Assembly (NCBI RefSeq): GCF_025151995.1
Contig: NZ_CP102290.1
Location: 124,001 to 188,000, forward strand
Length of the DNA: 64,000 nt
Direction: 5' to 3'
Origin: Ruminococcus gauvreauii
GTDB lineage: Bacteria; Bacillota; Clostridia; Lachnospirales; Lachnospiraceae
Every line of letters starts with the position of its first letter. The first letter of the stretch is position 1. Under the pieces are notes generated by a model, which saw nothing but the letters and a program-made list of their open reading frames with translations, was not told the origin of the DNA and did no database searches. The translations under genes and the position numbers were made by a program. Of this stretch, positions 8,235 to 16,486 are shown one piece after another.

Positions 8235-8530
8235 AAATGTCCGGCCCTCTTAAAAAGACCGTGTTCGCTGCAGTAAAAATAGAGATCTCCGCCATACATG
8301 TTCGGAAATCGTACCTCTGCAGCCTGCTCAGGATACAATTTCAGAAACATCATCCTGTCGTACGCCGCACAGGCTACAAATGAGATATAGTGCTGTTTCG
8401 TCATATCATGCTGCAGCGTGATGTAGCACTCATCATCGTCTTCATTGAAAACACTCTCATGGCCTGAGTCTTCACTTTGTGGAACCAGCGGACTCAGTCT
8501 CCTTCCGCAGCATGTAACTGCCTGTACCAT
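8222..8530 (-). CDS. Desulfoferrodoxin/superoxide reductase-like protein, shortened N-terminus
   Basis: 102 residues. Five candidate ligands of a superoxide reductase iron centre are visible in order: His24, His41 and His47 in HDMTKQHYI, Cys87 and His90 in YCSEHGLF. This matches the HPM..EHYI and YCN.HGLW blocks of neelaredoxin/desulfoferrodoxin. The preceding CCGRRLSPLVP resembles the CCG..M..L end of a desulforedoxin domain, but its first CxxC half is absent; the upstream frame shows none. The Lys of the usual EKHV motif is replaced by Gly. The start at 8530 has no good ribosome site and lies close to the divergent UvrA-like gene. Superoxide reduction is likely but not certain; it could be a diverged sensor or a gene with a lost 5' end. 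Confidence 0.6.
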   Translation of the reverse strand: MVQAVTCCGRRLSPLVPQSEDSGHESVFNEDDDECYITLQHDMTKQHYISFVACAAYDRMMFLKLYPEQAAEVRFPNMYGGDLYFYCSEHGLFKRAGHLKNG

Positions 8531-8589
8531 CCGCAGGCAAAATATTGTATAATAAAAGAAAACGTGGCAAACACAAACGGAGGCAAAGC

Positions 8590-11007
8590 ATGGATCACAT
8601 CAAGATTACCGGCGCTCATGAAGGCTGCCTGAAGAACATATCCCTGAAAATACCGAAACATACACTCGCAGTTTTTACAGGACTCTCCGGTTCTGGCAAA
8701 TCAACATTGCTGGTTGATGTTCTGTTTCAGGAATGCCAAAGGCAGTATCTGGAAGCGATGTCCTTTCAGGGAATCCAAAAACCGAAGGTAGAACGGATAC
8801 AGGGCACATCTCCGGCAATTTTGATTTCTCAGACAGACGCGAACAAGAATATTCGCTCAACTGTGGGAACGCAGACAGATGTTTATACCGATCTGAGAAT
8901 GATCTTTGAGAAGCTTGGTGTTCGAAACTGTCCGCACTGCGGTACAGTCATATCTTCAGCTGACTGCAGGGAAGAAGTAAAAAAGGCGGGAAATGATTTT
9001 TATGTGTACATGTACTGCAGCAAATGCGGCAGGCGGATGGATAAGATCACGCGCACTCACTTCTCCTTCAATACAAAGGAAGGCGCCTGTCCAGCCTGTG
9101 AGGGACTTGGATACATCCATACGATAAAAAAAGACTGTGTCGTGGACGAGAAGCTGTCCCTGGAAGACGGTGCCGTACGATACTGGGAAAAACAATACGG
9201 CAGATATCAGACTTCTGTCCTTTATAAGGCTTTTGCGCACTATAACCTCCCGGTTCCCACCGGTATCCCCGTCCGCCAGTTCAGCAGTATGGAAAAAACC
9301 ATTTTATACGAAGGCGTGGAAAGTGACACTCTCAGGCGGGCATTTCCAGATCTGAATCCTCCCAGAAATGCCGCCTCCGGAAGATTCGAGGGTGTACTGC
9401 CCATACTGTGGCGGCGGCTATCCGAAAAGGGCGGAGATGTCTCTAAGCTTTCAGCATACTTTGATGTGACAACATGCCCTGATTGTGAAGGCGAAAGGCT
9501 CTGTAAGCTCAGCCGAAGTATTACGGTTAATGGAACACGCCTTCCGGAACTCTCCGTCTTTTCTCTGGAAAAACTGTACCAGTGGGTTTCGGAATTGGCA
9601 GATTCTCTATCCGAACAGCAGTCGGAATTTGTTAACGCGTATCTTCTGGATATCAAGACCAAACTCGTCCGTTTTATCAATGTCGGACTCGGCTACCTGT
9701 CTCTCGACCGGCAGACGATCACTTTGTCCGGCGGCGAACTGCAAAGGCTGCGACTGGCGGCGGCACTGGATTCTGAACTTTCGGGCATAATCTATATCCT
9801 GGACGAGCCGACCGCAGGACTGCATCCCCGGGATACCGCAGGACTGATCGCGATTCTAAAAAAGCTGCGTGACCTGGGGAATACCGTACTTGTCATTGAA
9901 CATGATGTAGATGTCATGGAGGCAGCAGATTATATCATCGATATGGGACCTGGTTCCGGCAGATATGGCGGTGAAGTAATCGCAACCGGAACACTGAAAG
10001 AAATAAAACAGCAAAAAAATTCCGTGACAGGCAGTTATCTGCGCTCCCCGACACCCGGCAAAACAGTCTTTCGAAAAAGAACCGGGACTATTCGGATAGA
10101 GGACGCTGACAAATACAATTTAAAAAAAGTCTCCGTCTCTGTTCCCACCGGCTGCATTACTTCTGTCACCGGACCCTCCGGTTCCGGAAAATCAACGCTC
10201 ATCTTCGGGGTCCTCGCTCGGGGGCTGCCGGATTTTGAACATAACCGTGTAATCGGCTTGGAGCAATTTGACAGAATCATAAAGATTGAACAGTCTTCCA
10301 TTACCAGAATGAAGCGCTCCAATACAGCGACATATACAGAAGTTTACACCGACATTCGATCGGTCTTTGCAGGAACACAGGCCGCAAAAAAAGCCGGATT
10401 CACTGCAAAATATTTCTCCTTCAACTCCCCCGGCGGCAGATGCGAAAACTGTGAAGGTCTCGGCCGCGTGAACAATAACATGCTGTTTTTTGCAAACACA
10501 GATGTTGTATGTCCAGTCTGCCGCGGTAATCAGTTTCAACCCGCTGTTCTGGCTGTGACGTACAAAGACTGCTCAATCAGAGACGTCCTGAGTCTCTCAG
10601 TCAATGAGGCTCTTGAAATATTTGCAGAACACCAAAGAATCAGAAAAACCCTGGCACTGCTTCAGGATGTCGGACTGGGATACCTGTTGCTGGGACAGTC
10701 TCTCGTCACCCTGTCCGGCGGTGAATGTCAGCGGCTGAAGCTTGCCAGAGAACTGATCGGCAGCTCGTCTGAAACACGTAATCTATATCTGTTGGATGAA
10801 CCCACTGCCGGGCTTCACCCAAAGGATGTTGAGCATTTTCTTGTACTTCTCAACCGTCTGGCAGATAACGGTAATACAGTCGTCGTAGTCGAACACAACC
10901 AGCAGCTGATCCGCAACAGCGACTGGATCATCGATCTCGGACCAACCGGCGGTGATAAAGGCGGCTATATCATATTTGAGGGAACACCTAAAGAGAAGAT
11001 GTCGTGA
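8590..11007 (+). CDS. UvrA paralogue (stand-alone ABC-type DNA-binding ATPase)
   Basis: 805 residues, against about 940 for housekeeping UvrA. Both ABC cores are present: Walker A GLSGSGKST (31-39) and GPSGSGKST in the second half, LSGGELQR and LSGGECQR signatures, and ILDEPTAGLHP / LLDEPTAGLHP Walker B motifs. Zinc cysteines CPHC, CSKC, CPAC, CENC and CPVC are visible. The segment after the first Walker A is short, so the UvrB-binding insertion of true UvrA seems reduced or absent. Such UvrA2-type proteins occur in drug resistance or DNA damage tolerance; the exact role here is unknown. Start 8590 is six bases from GGAGG. No uvrB or uvrC is nearby. Confidence 0.9.
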   Translation: MDHIKITGAHEGCLKNISLKIPKHTLAVFTGLSGSGKSTLLVDVLFQECQRQYLEAMSFQGIQKPKVERIQGTSPAILISQTDANKNIRSTVGTQTDVYTDLRMIFEKLGVRNCPHCGTVISSADCREEVKKAGNDFYVYMYCSKCGRRMDKITRTHFSFNTKEGACPACEGLGYIHTIKKDCVVDEKLSLEDGAVRYWEKQYGRYQTSVLYKAFAHYNLPVPTGIPVRQFSSMEKTILYEGVESDTLRRAFPDLNPPRNAASGRFEGVLPILWRRLSEKGGDVSKLSAYFDVTTCPDCEGERLCKLSRSITVNGTRLPELSVFSLEKLYQWVSELADSLSEQQSEFVNAYLLDIKTKLVRFINVGLGYLSLDRQTITLSGGELQRLRLAAALDSELSGIIYILDEPTAGLHPRDTAGLIAILKKLRDLGNTVLVIEHDVDVMEAADYIIDMGPGSGRYGGEVIATGTLKEIKQQKNSVTGSYLRSPTPGKTVFRKRTGTIRIEDADKYNLKKVSVSVPTGCITSVTGPSGSGKSTLIFGVLARGLPDFEHNRVIGLEQFDRIIKIEQSSITRMKRSNTATYTEVYTDIRSVFAGTQAAKKAGFTAKYFSFNSPGGRCENCEGLGRVNNNMLFFANTDVVCPVCRGNQFQPAVLAVTYKDCSIRDVLSLSVNEALEIFAEHQRIRKTLALLQDVGLGYLLLGQSLVTLSGGECQRLKLARELIGSSSETRNLYLLDEPTAGLHPKDVEHFLVLLNRLADNGNTVVVVEHNQQLIRNSDWIIDLGPTGGDKGGYIIFEGTPKEKMS

Positions 11008-11035
11008 AGGGGGCGGTTCATTACTCCTTTGCGTA

Positions 11036-11596
11036 TCAGTCTCTGTGTTCCAGAAAACAGCCCTCCTCGTGGGAATAGATGATTCCGACCGCCTGCATAT
11101 ACGCATAGATGATTGTCGTACCCACAAATTTCATGCCGCGCCTTTTCAAGTCACTGGAAACCGCATCCGACAGAGCGGAGTTAGCTGCCCCTTTCTCATA
11201 GATTACCGCTCCCTCTGTCCAGTGCCACAGGTAATCTGAAAAGCTCCCATACTCCTTTTGTATCTCTCTGAACACGTTAGCATTATTCACTGCAGCCTTT
11301 ATTTTTAATCTGTTGCGGATAATGTCAGAATTATTCTGCAGGGCAGCAATCTTCTCCTCATCATAGCGACAGACTTTTTCCGGGTCAAACTGATCAAACG
11401 CCTGCCGGAACGCATCCTGCTTATTGAGAACACACTCCCACGTCAGCCCCGCCTGAAAAGATTCCAGAATCAGCATCTCAAACAGCTTTTGATCATCATA
11501 GACCGGAACACCCCACTCATCGTCGTGGTATCGTATGTAACGCTCATTCTTCGGATTTGCCCAACTGCATCGGCATTTATTATCTTTCCACTCCAT
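11036..11596 (-). CDS. tag: DNA-3-methyladenine glycosylase I
   Basis: 186 residues, the standard Tag length. It opens with KCRCSWANP and YHDDEWGVP, and shows FEMLILESFQAGLTWECVL, the strongly conserved HhH-like Tag segment, and FVGTTIIYAYMQAVG near the end. Zinc ligands of the Tag family (Cys near residue 9 or 11, C-terminal His and Cys, here HEEGCF) are visible. It removes 3-methyladenine from alkylated DNA. The start has GGAGG seven bases upstream. It is 11 bases downstream of the PNPOx-fold gene on the same strand, so the two are likely co-transcribed. Confidence 0.95.
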   Translation of the reverse strand: MEWKDNKCRCSWANPKNERYIRYHDDEWGVPVYDDQKLFEMLILESFQAGLTWECVLNKQDAFRQAFDQFDPEKVCRYDEEKIAALQNNSDIIRNRLKIKAAVNNANVFREIQKEYGSFSDYLWHWTEGAVIYEKGAANSALSDAVSSDLKRRGMKFVGTTIIYAYMQAVGIIYSHEEGCFLEHRD

Positions 11597-11607
11597 ATCC
11601 CGGCCTC

Positions 11608-12027
11608 CTATTCTATTTCAAAATCTTCTGTTTTAAAATTGCTGTAATATCGCCCCCGCTCGGCTGTAAATCGCAATACACAATAATCCGGATCGGTGAC
11701 TCCCTCCGGGTAATACATGGTATCACCCTCCTGCCAGATCATTTCTTTACTCTGACTGTCCTCCAGGACTTCCATAGTTCCAATCAGCATGACGCCCCTG
11801 AAAAAGCGTCTGTCGCAAAAATAGATACATGCTCTTGAATTTTCTTTAAACTGTGCAGCACGCATGGATGATGTATTCGTCGTAAAATAATAAACCCGGA
11901 TTCCTTCTCGCTTACGCGGCGGAAGCATCGCTTTCGTATTCGGAAAACCCTCCCCGTCCACGGAGCTGATAAATGAGACTCCCTGTTTATCAATCAGATT
12001 TCCTATGGTTTTCTGTGGATCCCGCAT
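11608..12027 (-). CDS. Pyridoxamine 5'-phosphate oxidase-fold (FMN-binding) protein
   Basis: 139 residues. The pattern FISSVDGEGFPNTKAMLPP, then VYYFTTNTSSMRAAQFKENSRACIYFCD and RGVMLIGTMEVLED is typical of the general stress protein 26 / PNPOx-like split-barrel flavin family. These bind FMN or F420 and reduce small molecules; the substrate cannot be read from sequence. AGAGAGGAG lies seven bases before the start. It precedes tag in a two-gene unit. Confidence 0.85.
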   Translation of the reverse strand: MRDPQKTIGNLIDKQGVSFISSVDGEGFPNTKAMLPPRKREGIRVYYFTTNTSSMRAAQFKENSRACIYFCDRRFFRGVMLIGTMEVLEDSQSKEMIWQEGDTMYYPEGVTDPDYCVLRFTAERGRYYSNFKTEDFEIE

Positions 12028-12233
12028 TCTTTTACTCCTCTCTCTGGTACAGTCTTTTGCTGTCTGCCAATATTTATATGTATCTCCAGCTTTTCGACAT
12101 GATCCGGAAACTATTCACTTTTGTAATCTTAAAATTTATGCTACATTATATACAGACAGAATTCAAGGATTTTCACAACAAAAATTATTGGGAACTGCCC
12201 TCTTCAGGGCATACATTATAACGGAGGTATCAT
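12028..12233. other. Intergenic region upstream of the MerR unit
   Basis: Contains TTGTAA at 12121-12126 and TTATAT at 12146-12151, spaced 19 bp, a long spacing of the kind MerR-family regulators use; a 15-bp alternative (TACATT at 12142) also exists, so the promoter call is weak. A small hairpin GCCCT-CTTC-AGGGC lies at 12197-12210. Confidence 0.35.
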
Positions 12234-12305
12234 ATGGGACTGTACGAGATCATCAGAGGCGGTAAAGCCGGGACACTTTTCACCGCAGCAGGAGCACACG
12301 CATGA
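12234..12305 (+). CDS. 23-codon leader ORF translationally coupled to the MerR gene
   Basis: ATG 12234 follows ACGGAGGTATC, a strong ribosome site, and encodes 23 residues beginning MGLYEIIRGGKAG before TGA 12303-12305. The stop overlaps ATG 12302 of the MerR gene (ATGA). The ORF also contains CAGGAG, the ribosome site of the MerR gene. It could be a real small protein, a leader that couples translation, or the trimmed remnant of a longer gene. No function is recognised. Confidence 0.45.
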   Translation: MGLYEIIRGGKAGTLFTAAGAHA

Positions 12306-13123
12306 AGGACTTATTCAGTATTGGCGAAGTCGCACGACTGTTTGATATCAATGTCAAAACTCTGCGGTATTATGATGAGACCGGACTTTTAAAACCGGAA
12401 AAAGTCAACCCGGAAACCGGCTACCGCTACTACTCTACCCGGCAGTTTGAACGCCTCAACACAATTATGTACCTGAAAGCGCTGCAGGTACCGCTGGAGC
12501 GAATATCTTATTTCTTCCAAAGCAAGGATACTGACACTATGATACAGATCCTGAAATCTCAGCAGGAAGAGATCCGGATACAGATGCACAGGCTGCAGAC
12601 AATAGAGAAAAAATTATCATCGAGAATCAGCCAGATCGAAGATGCCAGAAACTGTACTCTGGATCATATACTGCTGAAATCATATCCGGAACGTCCCGTC
12701 TTTTTTCTGAAAAAAGAATTTCCGGTGACAGATGATCTGGAGTATCCCATCCGTGAGCTGGAAAAAGCCTGTCGGATACAATCTGATATATTTCTTGGAA
12801 AGATTGGCGTTTCCATCTCGGAAACATCCATTCGTGACTCTGATTTTTCGAATTTTTCCGGTATCTTTCTGATGCTGGAACCGGAAGATCCGAGACAGCC
12901 CGACGCATCACTGCCTGCCGGAAAATACCTTACCATACGATTTCCCGGCACACATACGCAGTCTTCTGTCTATTACCATCGGCTCCTGGAACACATGCAA
13001 AGCAGCAATCTGGTCCTCTCGGGAAATTCCGTAGAAATCACGCTGATCGATTATGGAATGACGGATGATACGGATCAGTTTGTGACGGAAATACAGATAC
13101 CCGTCACCTCTTCTGACAGGTAA
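12302..13123 (+). CDS. MerR-family regulator with GyrI-like effector domain
   Basis: 273 residues. A MerR winged helix (FSIGEVARLFDINVKTLRYYDETGLLKPEKVNPETGYRYYS) occupies residues 4-46, with the rest of the DNA-binding domain to about 70, then a coiled-coil dimer helix (about 75-115), then a C-terminal domain of about 150 residues ending in an EITLIDYG...EIQIPV pattern typical of BmrR/GyrI-like multidrug binding. No metal-binding cysteine cluster is seen, so an organic ligand is more likely. A promoter with the MerR-type 19-bp spacer lies 70 bp downstream, before the DUF554 gene, and is the best candidate target. Confidence 0.9.
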   Translation: MKDLFSIGEVARLFDINVKTLRYYDETGLLKPEKVNPETGYRYYSTRQFERLNTIMYLKALQVPLERISYFFQSKDTDTMIQILKSQQEEIRIQMHRLQTIEKKLSSRISQIEDARNCTLDHILLKSYPERPVFFLKKEFPVTDDLEYPIRELEKACRIQSDIFLGKIGVSISETSIRDSDFSNFSGIFLMLEPEDPRQPDASLPAGKYLTIRFPGTHTQSSVYYHRLLEHMQSSNLVLSGNSVEITLIDYGMTDDTDQFVTEIQIPVTSSDR

Positions 13124-13195
13124 TATCCGGAGGGATAACTTCATATCTCCCCGGGTCCTTTCTGCAGGAAATCGGCGCGGCAAAATACAATCCTA

Positions 13196-13226
13196 TTGAC
13201 TCTCCCCTTACTGGAGGGTTTATTCT
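13196..13226 (+). promoter_or_regulatory. MerR-type promoter/operator with 19-bp spacer
   Basis: TTGACT (13196-13201) and TATTCT (13221-13226) are separated by 19 bp. The spacer holds an imperfect dyad, CTCTCC...GGAGGG (5 of 6 complementary). Over-long spacers with a central dyad are the hallmark of promoters activated by MerR-family DNA distortion. The downstream gene is the DUF554 protein; the upstream gene is a MerR regulator. Confidence 0.7.
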
Positions 13227-13307
13227 TTTATCAAATAGATATCTTGCCATTGGTTGCGGTGCTCACATCCCCCGTCAGCCACGGTATGCAAAAGAAAGGA
13301 AACTCTT

Positions 13308-13988
13308 ATGTTAGGTACAATCGTAAACACCGGAACTATTCTCCTGGGAAGCGTGCTTGGAAGTGCACTAAAAAAAGGAATCCATGAAAAATATCAGGGG
13401 GCTCTGTACAACGCCATGGGTCTGGCTGCCGTAGGACTTGGTATCAATTCCATCGTCGGAAATATGCCTGACAGCAGCTATCCTGTGCTTTTTATCGTAA
13501 GCCTTGCGCTCGGCTGTCTGGCCGGTACGGTTCTCAATATCGACGGAAGATTCAACCGACTGGTGGGACGCCTCGGGAAATCCGAGCTTGGCCAGGGTCT
13601 CTCTACCGGAATCCTGCTCTACTGTATTGGCAGCCTGTCCATTTTGAGTCCAATACAGAGCGCTCTGTACGGTGATCATACTTTTCTTTTTACAAATGCA
13701 ACTCTTGACTTTGTCACTTCCACAGTGCTCGCTTCCACATACGGAATCGGTATGACACTCGCAGCTCCTGTTCTATTCTGCTGGCAGGGCCTGATCTATC
13801 TGTGTGCCACATACCTGCAGAATTTCCTTACAGACTCCCTTATGACGGAGATCACTATCGTCGGAGGATTTTTAATTGCCGCGTCTGGTCTGGCCATCCT
13901 GAAAATCAAAGACTGCAAGACACTGAATATGCTACCGGCTTTGCTGGTACCGATCATCTTCTTTTTGATCCTGAAGCTCATCTCATAA
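13308..13988 (+). CDS. DUF554 family membrane protein (YdfK/YqgA-like)
   Basis: 226 residues, highly hydrophobic, with about six to seven transmembrane segments. The start MLGTIVNTGTILLGSVLGSALKKG and the ALGCLAGTVLNIDGR block are typical of DUF554. It is a predicted transporter-like inner-membrane protein of unknown function. Start 13308 has AAAGGAA upstream; the longer frame to 13254 overlaps the MerR-type promoter region and was rejected. The preceding promoter suggests it is induced by the MerR regulator. Confidence 0.85.
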   Translation: MLGTIVNTGTILLGSVLGSALKKGIHEKYQGALYNAMGLAAVGLGINSIVGNMPDSSYPVLFIVSLALGCLAGTVLNIDGRFNRLVGRLGKSELGQGLSTGILLYCIGSLSILSPIQSALYGDHTFLFTNATLDFVTSTVLASTYGIGMTLAAPVLFCWQGLIYLCATYLQNFLTDSLMTEITIVGGFLIAASGLAILKIKDCKTLNMLPALLVPIIFFLILKLIS

Positions 13989-13992
13989 ATGA

Positions 13993-14060
13993 AACCCGGA
14001 TACGCGCCTGCAGGTTCACATAATTCTGTTATGTAGCCCAAGCGCCATATCCGGGTTTTT
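13993..14060. terminator. Terminator after the DUF554 gene
   Basis: AACCCGGATA (13993-14002) pairs with TATCCGGGTT (14048-14057), with GCGC/GCGC inside, followed by Ts. It sits between two convergent genes and could serve both. Confidence 0.75.
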
Positions 14061-14080
14061 AACGTAAGATTAACCGGAGA

Positions 14081-14416
14081 TCAATGATGTTCTGCTGAAT
14101 AATACGGCACACAAATATGACTTCCCTGCTGAAGTTTTGTCCCATTAAGGCCATTGATCTCCCTGATTTCTGAAATATATGCGTCTACCGATCCATAATC
14201 ATCTGTTATATACTGCTGCGCAATACTCCACAGGCTTTCTCCGCGCTCAACATAATGACTGGTATAATATTTATAGGTAATCCTGGAAATATCACTCTGC
14301 GCACCAATGTTATCTGCGCTGAACTGAATCAGTGCCGCACTTAGTATCAGAAAGGATACTGCGGTCACAGTCAGCTGGATTCTTCTTCTGTTTCTCGTAC
14401 GTCTTCTCCTCTTCAT
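14081..14416 (-). CDS. yneA: YneA-like LysM membrane protein (SOS cell-division inhibitor)
   Basis: 111 residues. A very basic N-terminus (MKRRRRTRNRRR) is followed by one transmembrane helix (about 15-34) and an extracytoplasmic LysM domain (YVERGESLWSIAQQY...EINGLNGTKLQQGSHICVPYY). This size and layout, and divergent placement from lexA, match YneA of Bacillus, which blocks division during the SOS response. Start 14416 has GGGAGG eight bases upstream; the longer frame was rejected. Its promoter carries an SOS box inside the spacer. The name is by analogy; sequence identity to YneA outside LysM is not obvious. Confidence 0.75.
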   Translation of the reverse strand: MKRRRRTRNRRRIQLTVTAVSFLILSAALIQFSADNIGAQSDISRITYKYYTSHYVERGESLWSIAQQYITDDYGSVDAYISEIREINGLNGTKLQQGSHICVPYYSAEHH

Positions 14417-14460
14417 ATAATGACCTCCCTCATTTGTACAAGTCCATGCAAATATATGTT

Positions 14461-14536
14461 CCAAACATTTGTTCTGTATTGTCATTATACTATCCAGAAC
14501 AAACGTTTGTCAAGTTGTTTTTCGAACAGACATTCC
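14461..14536. promoter_or_regulatory. Divergent yneA/lexA control region with three candidate LexA boxes
   Basis: Compared with the Firmicute SOS box CGAACRNRYGTTYG: CAAACATTTGTTCT at 14462-14475, AGAACAAACGTTTG at 14496-14509 (13 of 14) and CGAACAGACATTCC at 14523-14536 (12 of 14). The yneA promoter is TTGACA (complement of 14508-14513) and TATAAT (complement of 14484-14489) with 18-bp spacing, so the middle box fills its spacer. The lexA promoter is TTGCAA 14547-14552 and TATGAT 14570-14575 with 17-bp spacing. Confidence 0.85.
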
Positions 14537-14607
14537 GAATATCTGTTTGCAATCTGTGTACTTATATGCTATGATAGAGGCAATAAAAAACATGGAGGGC
14601 AGTGTAT

Positions 14608-15231
14608 ATGGCCTATGGTAAGATAAGCAAAAAACAACAGGAAATTCTCGATTACATAAAAAGTGAAATCATCAACCGCGGATTTCCTCCTGCGGTCCGT
14701 GAGATCTGCGAGGCTGTCAATCTGAAGTCAACATCCTCCGTTCATTCCCATCTGGAAACGCTGGAAAAGAACGGTTATATCCGCAGAGACCCTACTAAAC
14801 CGCGCGCGATCGAAATTCTGGACGATAATTTCAACACAGCACGCTGTGAGATGGTCAATGTTCCTGTTGTGGGACGTGTGGCTGCCGGTGAACCTATACT
14901 TGCGGTGGAGAATATTGAGAATTATTTTCCGATTCCTGCTGAACATATGCCGAAATCCGATGCATTTATCCTGGAAATCCACGGTGAGAGTATGATCAAT
15001 GCAGGAATTCTCGACGGGGATTACGTGCTGGTACAGAGTCAGCACACAGCTGACAACGGAAATATGGTTGTTGCCCTGATCGATGATTCAGCAACTGTCA
15101 AAACATTTTATAAAGAGAACGGATATTACCGACTGCAGCCCGAAAATGATGAGATGGATCCCATCATCGTAGAAGAAGGACTTGAAATCCTTGGAAAAGT
15201 AGTCGGTGTGATGAGATTTATGAAGTCCTGA
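14608..15231 (+). CDS. lexA: LexA SOS repressor
   Basis: 207 residues. The N-terminal winged helix (KKQQEILDYIKSEIINRGFPPAVREICEAVNLKSTSSVHSHL) is followed by the self-cleavage domain: Ala93-Gly94 cleavage site in VAAGEP, catalytic Ser128 in GESM and Lys165 in TVKTF. RecA-stimulated autocleavage would release the repressor from the boxes upstream. ATG 14608 lies nine bases after GGAGG; an in-frame GTG 14602 is only three bases away. Divergent from the yneA-like gene. Confidence 0.97.
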   Translation: MAYGKISKKQQEILDYIKSEIINRGFPPAVREICEAVNLKSTSSVHSHLETLEKNGYIRRDPTKPRAIEILDDNFNTARCEMVNVPVVGRVAAGEPILAVENIENYFPIPAEHMPKSDAFILEIHGESMINAGILDGDYVLVQSQHTADNGNMVVALIDDSATVKTFYKENGYYRLQPENDEMDPIIVEEGLEILGKVVGVMRFMKS

Positions 15232-15512
15232 TAAAATCCAAAAATACAGGAGCAAAGGGTGCGGCTATCTTCAATGATTTCCGCACCCTTTGCTCCTGCA
15301 TCTTTTGCATGGTCCTTATTTACCTTTGATTTTTTCTGTCAAGGCTCTGCTGTGTACGAACAGGATGCTCCCTGTCTTTTTTCTATGGTTTCTGTTACCA
15401 CCCGCTTTCATTGTATCATATCTGCTCACCATGCGTAACGCAGCGGTCTAAGAGATGCGTGAAAAAATACCGTCCCATAACTGATACCAGTCATGAAACG
15501 GCATTCTCTTCA
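15232..15512. other. Gene-free region with a strong hairpin after lexA
   Basis: An 18-bp perfect stem (15247-15264 with 15281-15298) around a 16-base loop lies just after lexA; no T-run follows on the plus strand, but it is stable enough to terminate or to protect the mRNA. A smaller ACAGG/CCTGT hairpin with a T-run is at 15360-15382. I see no gene, leader or promoter in the rest. Confidence 0.6.
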
Positions 15513-15866
15513 TCAGTCTTCCAGCGAAGCTACTGAAACGGATGTTCCGTCTCTCCAGATTCTCTCCAGATCATAGAACAAACGGTTTTCTTCATCGAAA
15601 ATGTGAATCACCAGGTCGCCGTAATCCATCAGAATCCAGTTTGCATTCTGATAACCCTCGATCTGTTTCGGACGATATCCTGCTTTCTCCAGCATCTCTT
15701 CTACATTTTCAGCCAAAGCCTGGACCTGATTGCGGTTCGTTCCGCTCGCAATGATGAAATAATCAGCAAGCGTGGACACCTTCTCGATGTCGATCACTTT
15801 GATATCCACTGCTTTTTTATCTTCCAACGCCAGGCAGGCGGTTTTTGCCATATCTTTTCCCGTCAT
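15513..15866 (-). CDS. rsfS: Ribosomal silencing factor RsfS
   Basis: 117 residues. The whole-length RsfS/Iojap pattern is clear: ALEDKKAVDIKVIDI, ADYFIIASGTNRNQVQALAENV, GYQNANWILMDYGDLVIHIF, FYDLERIW. It binds L14 and blocks subunit joining in starvation. Start 15866 has AAGGAG seven bases upstream; an in-frame ATG five codons earlier overlaps the YqeK stop (ATGA) and is the alternative. Last gene of the rplU-to-rsfS block; standard order. Confidence 0.95.
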   Translation of the reverse strand: MTGKDMAKTACLALEDKKAVDIKVIDIEKVSTLADYFIIASGTNRNQVQALAENVEEMLEKAGYRPKQIEGYQNANWILMDYGDLVIHIFDEENRLFYDLERIWRDGTSVSVASLED

Positions 15867-15877
15867 TTTTTTCTCCT

Positions 15878-16468
15878 TCATCCCTGATTATGCAGATTAC
15901 AATAATACTCATATGCACTTTCCGTGACAGTATCAATTTCCTTCTCAACTGTTCTCAGATAAGTCAGCGTGTCATGGAGGATCATATACATACATTCATC
16001 CAAATCTCTGAATGCCATTTTACGGATTTCCTCCAGCCGCGGGGCTTTATTTCGTCCAGGTTCGATGTAATCTGCAATATAAATAATTTTTTCCAGGACC
16101 GTCATAGCCGCCTTTCCCGTAGTGTGCCACGTAATCGCAGAAAGTACTTCCGGGTCGCGGATATCAAACTTCTTTTTCGCAAGATGAGCACCCAGTTTTG
16201 CGTGCAGCATGTATGGATGAGTCGTCTCATAGTGAGATGGTGTAATTCCGAATTTACCGCACAGCCGCAGTTTCTTTTCATCCGGAATACATTTCGCGCA
16301 GTCATGCAGAAGCCCCGCAAGCTGCAGCTTAGCGGGATCCCCGCCGTGAACCATACCCATACACGCAGCTGTGTACATCACGCCCATCGTATGTTGGAAA
16401 CGCTGACGGTCCAGATAATTTTTCAATTTTCTTTCCAGCTTTATTAAATCATGCTTTTGTTCTGCCAC
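15878..16468 (-). CDS. yqeK: HD-domain hydrolase YqeK (predicted Ap4A hydrolase)
   Basis: 196 residues. HD motif residues are visible: FQHTMGVM, LLHDCAKC with the His-Asp pair, and HPYMLHAKLGA, AITWHTTGKAAM, IIYIADYIEPGR. YqeK of Bacillus and Streptococcus hydrolyses diadenosine tetraphosphate symmetrically, using iron. GTG start with AGAGGTG upstream. Between nadD and rsfS, as in most Firmicutes. Confidence 0.93.
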   Translation of the reverse strand: MAEQKHDLIKLERKLKNYLDRQRFQHTMGVMYTAACMGMVHGGDPAKLQLAGLLHDCAKCIPDEKKLRLCGKFGITPSHYETTHPYMLHAKLGAHLAKKKFDIRDPEVLSAITWHTTGKAAMTVLEKIIYIADYIEPGRNKAPRLEEIRKMAFRDLDECMYMILHDTLTYLRTVEKEIDTVTESAYEYYCNLHNQG

Positions 16469-16486
16469 GATGTCACCTCTTATTAC

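Noticed and set aside
15247..15298. Strong hairpin after lexA as a riboswitch
   Set aside because: No conserved riboswitch core was recognised and no gene follows on the plus strand; a terminator or mRNA-end structure is simpler.
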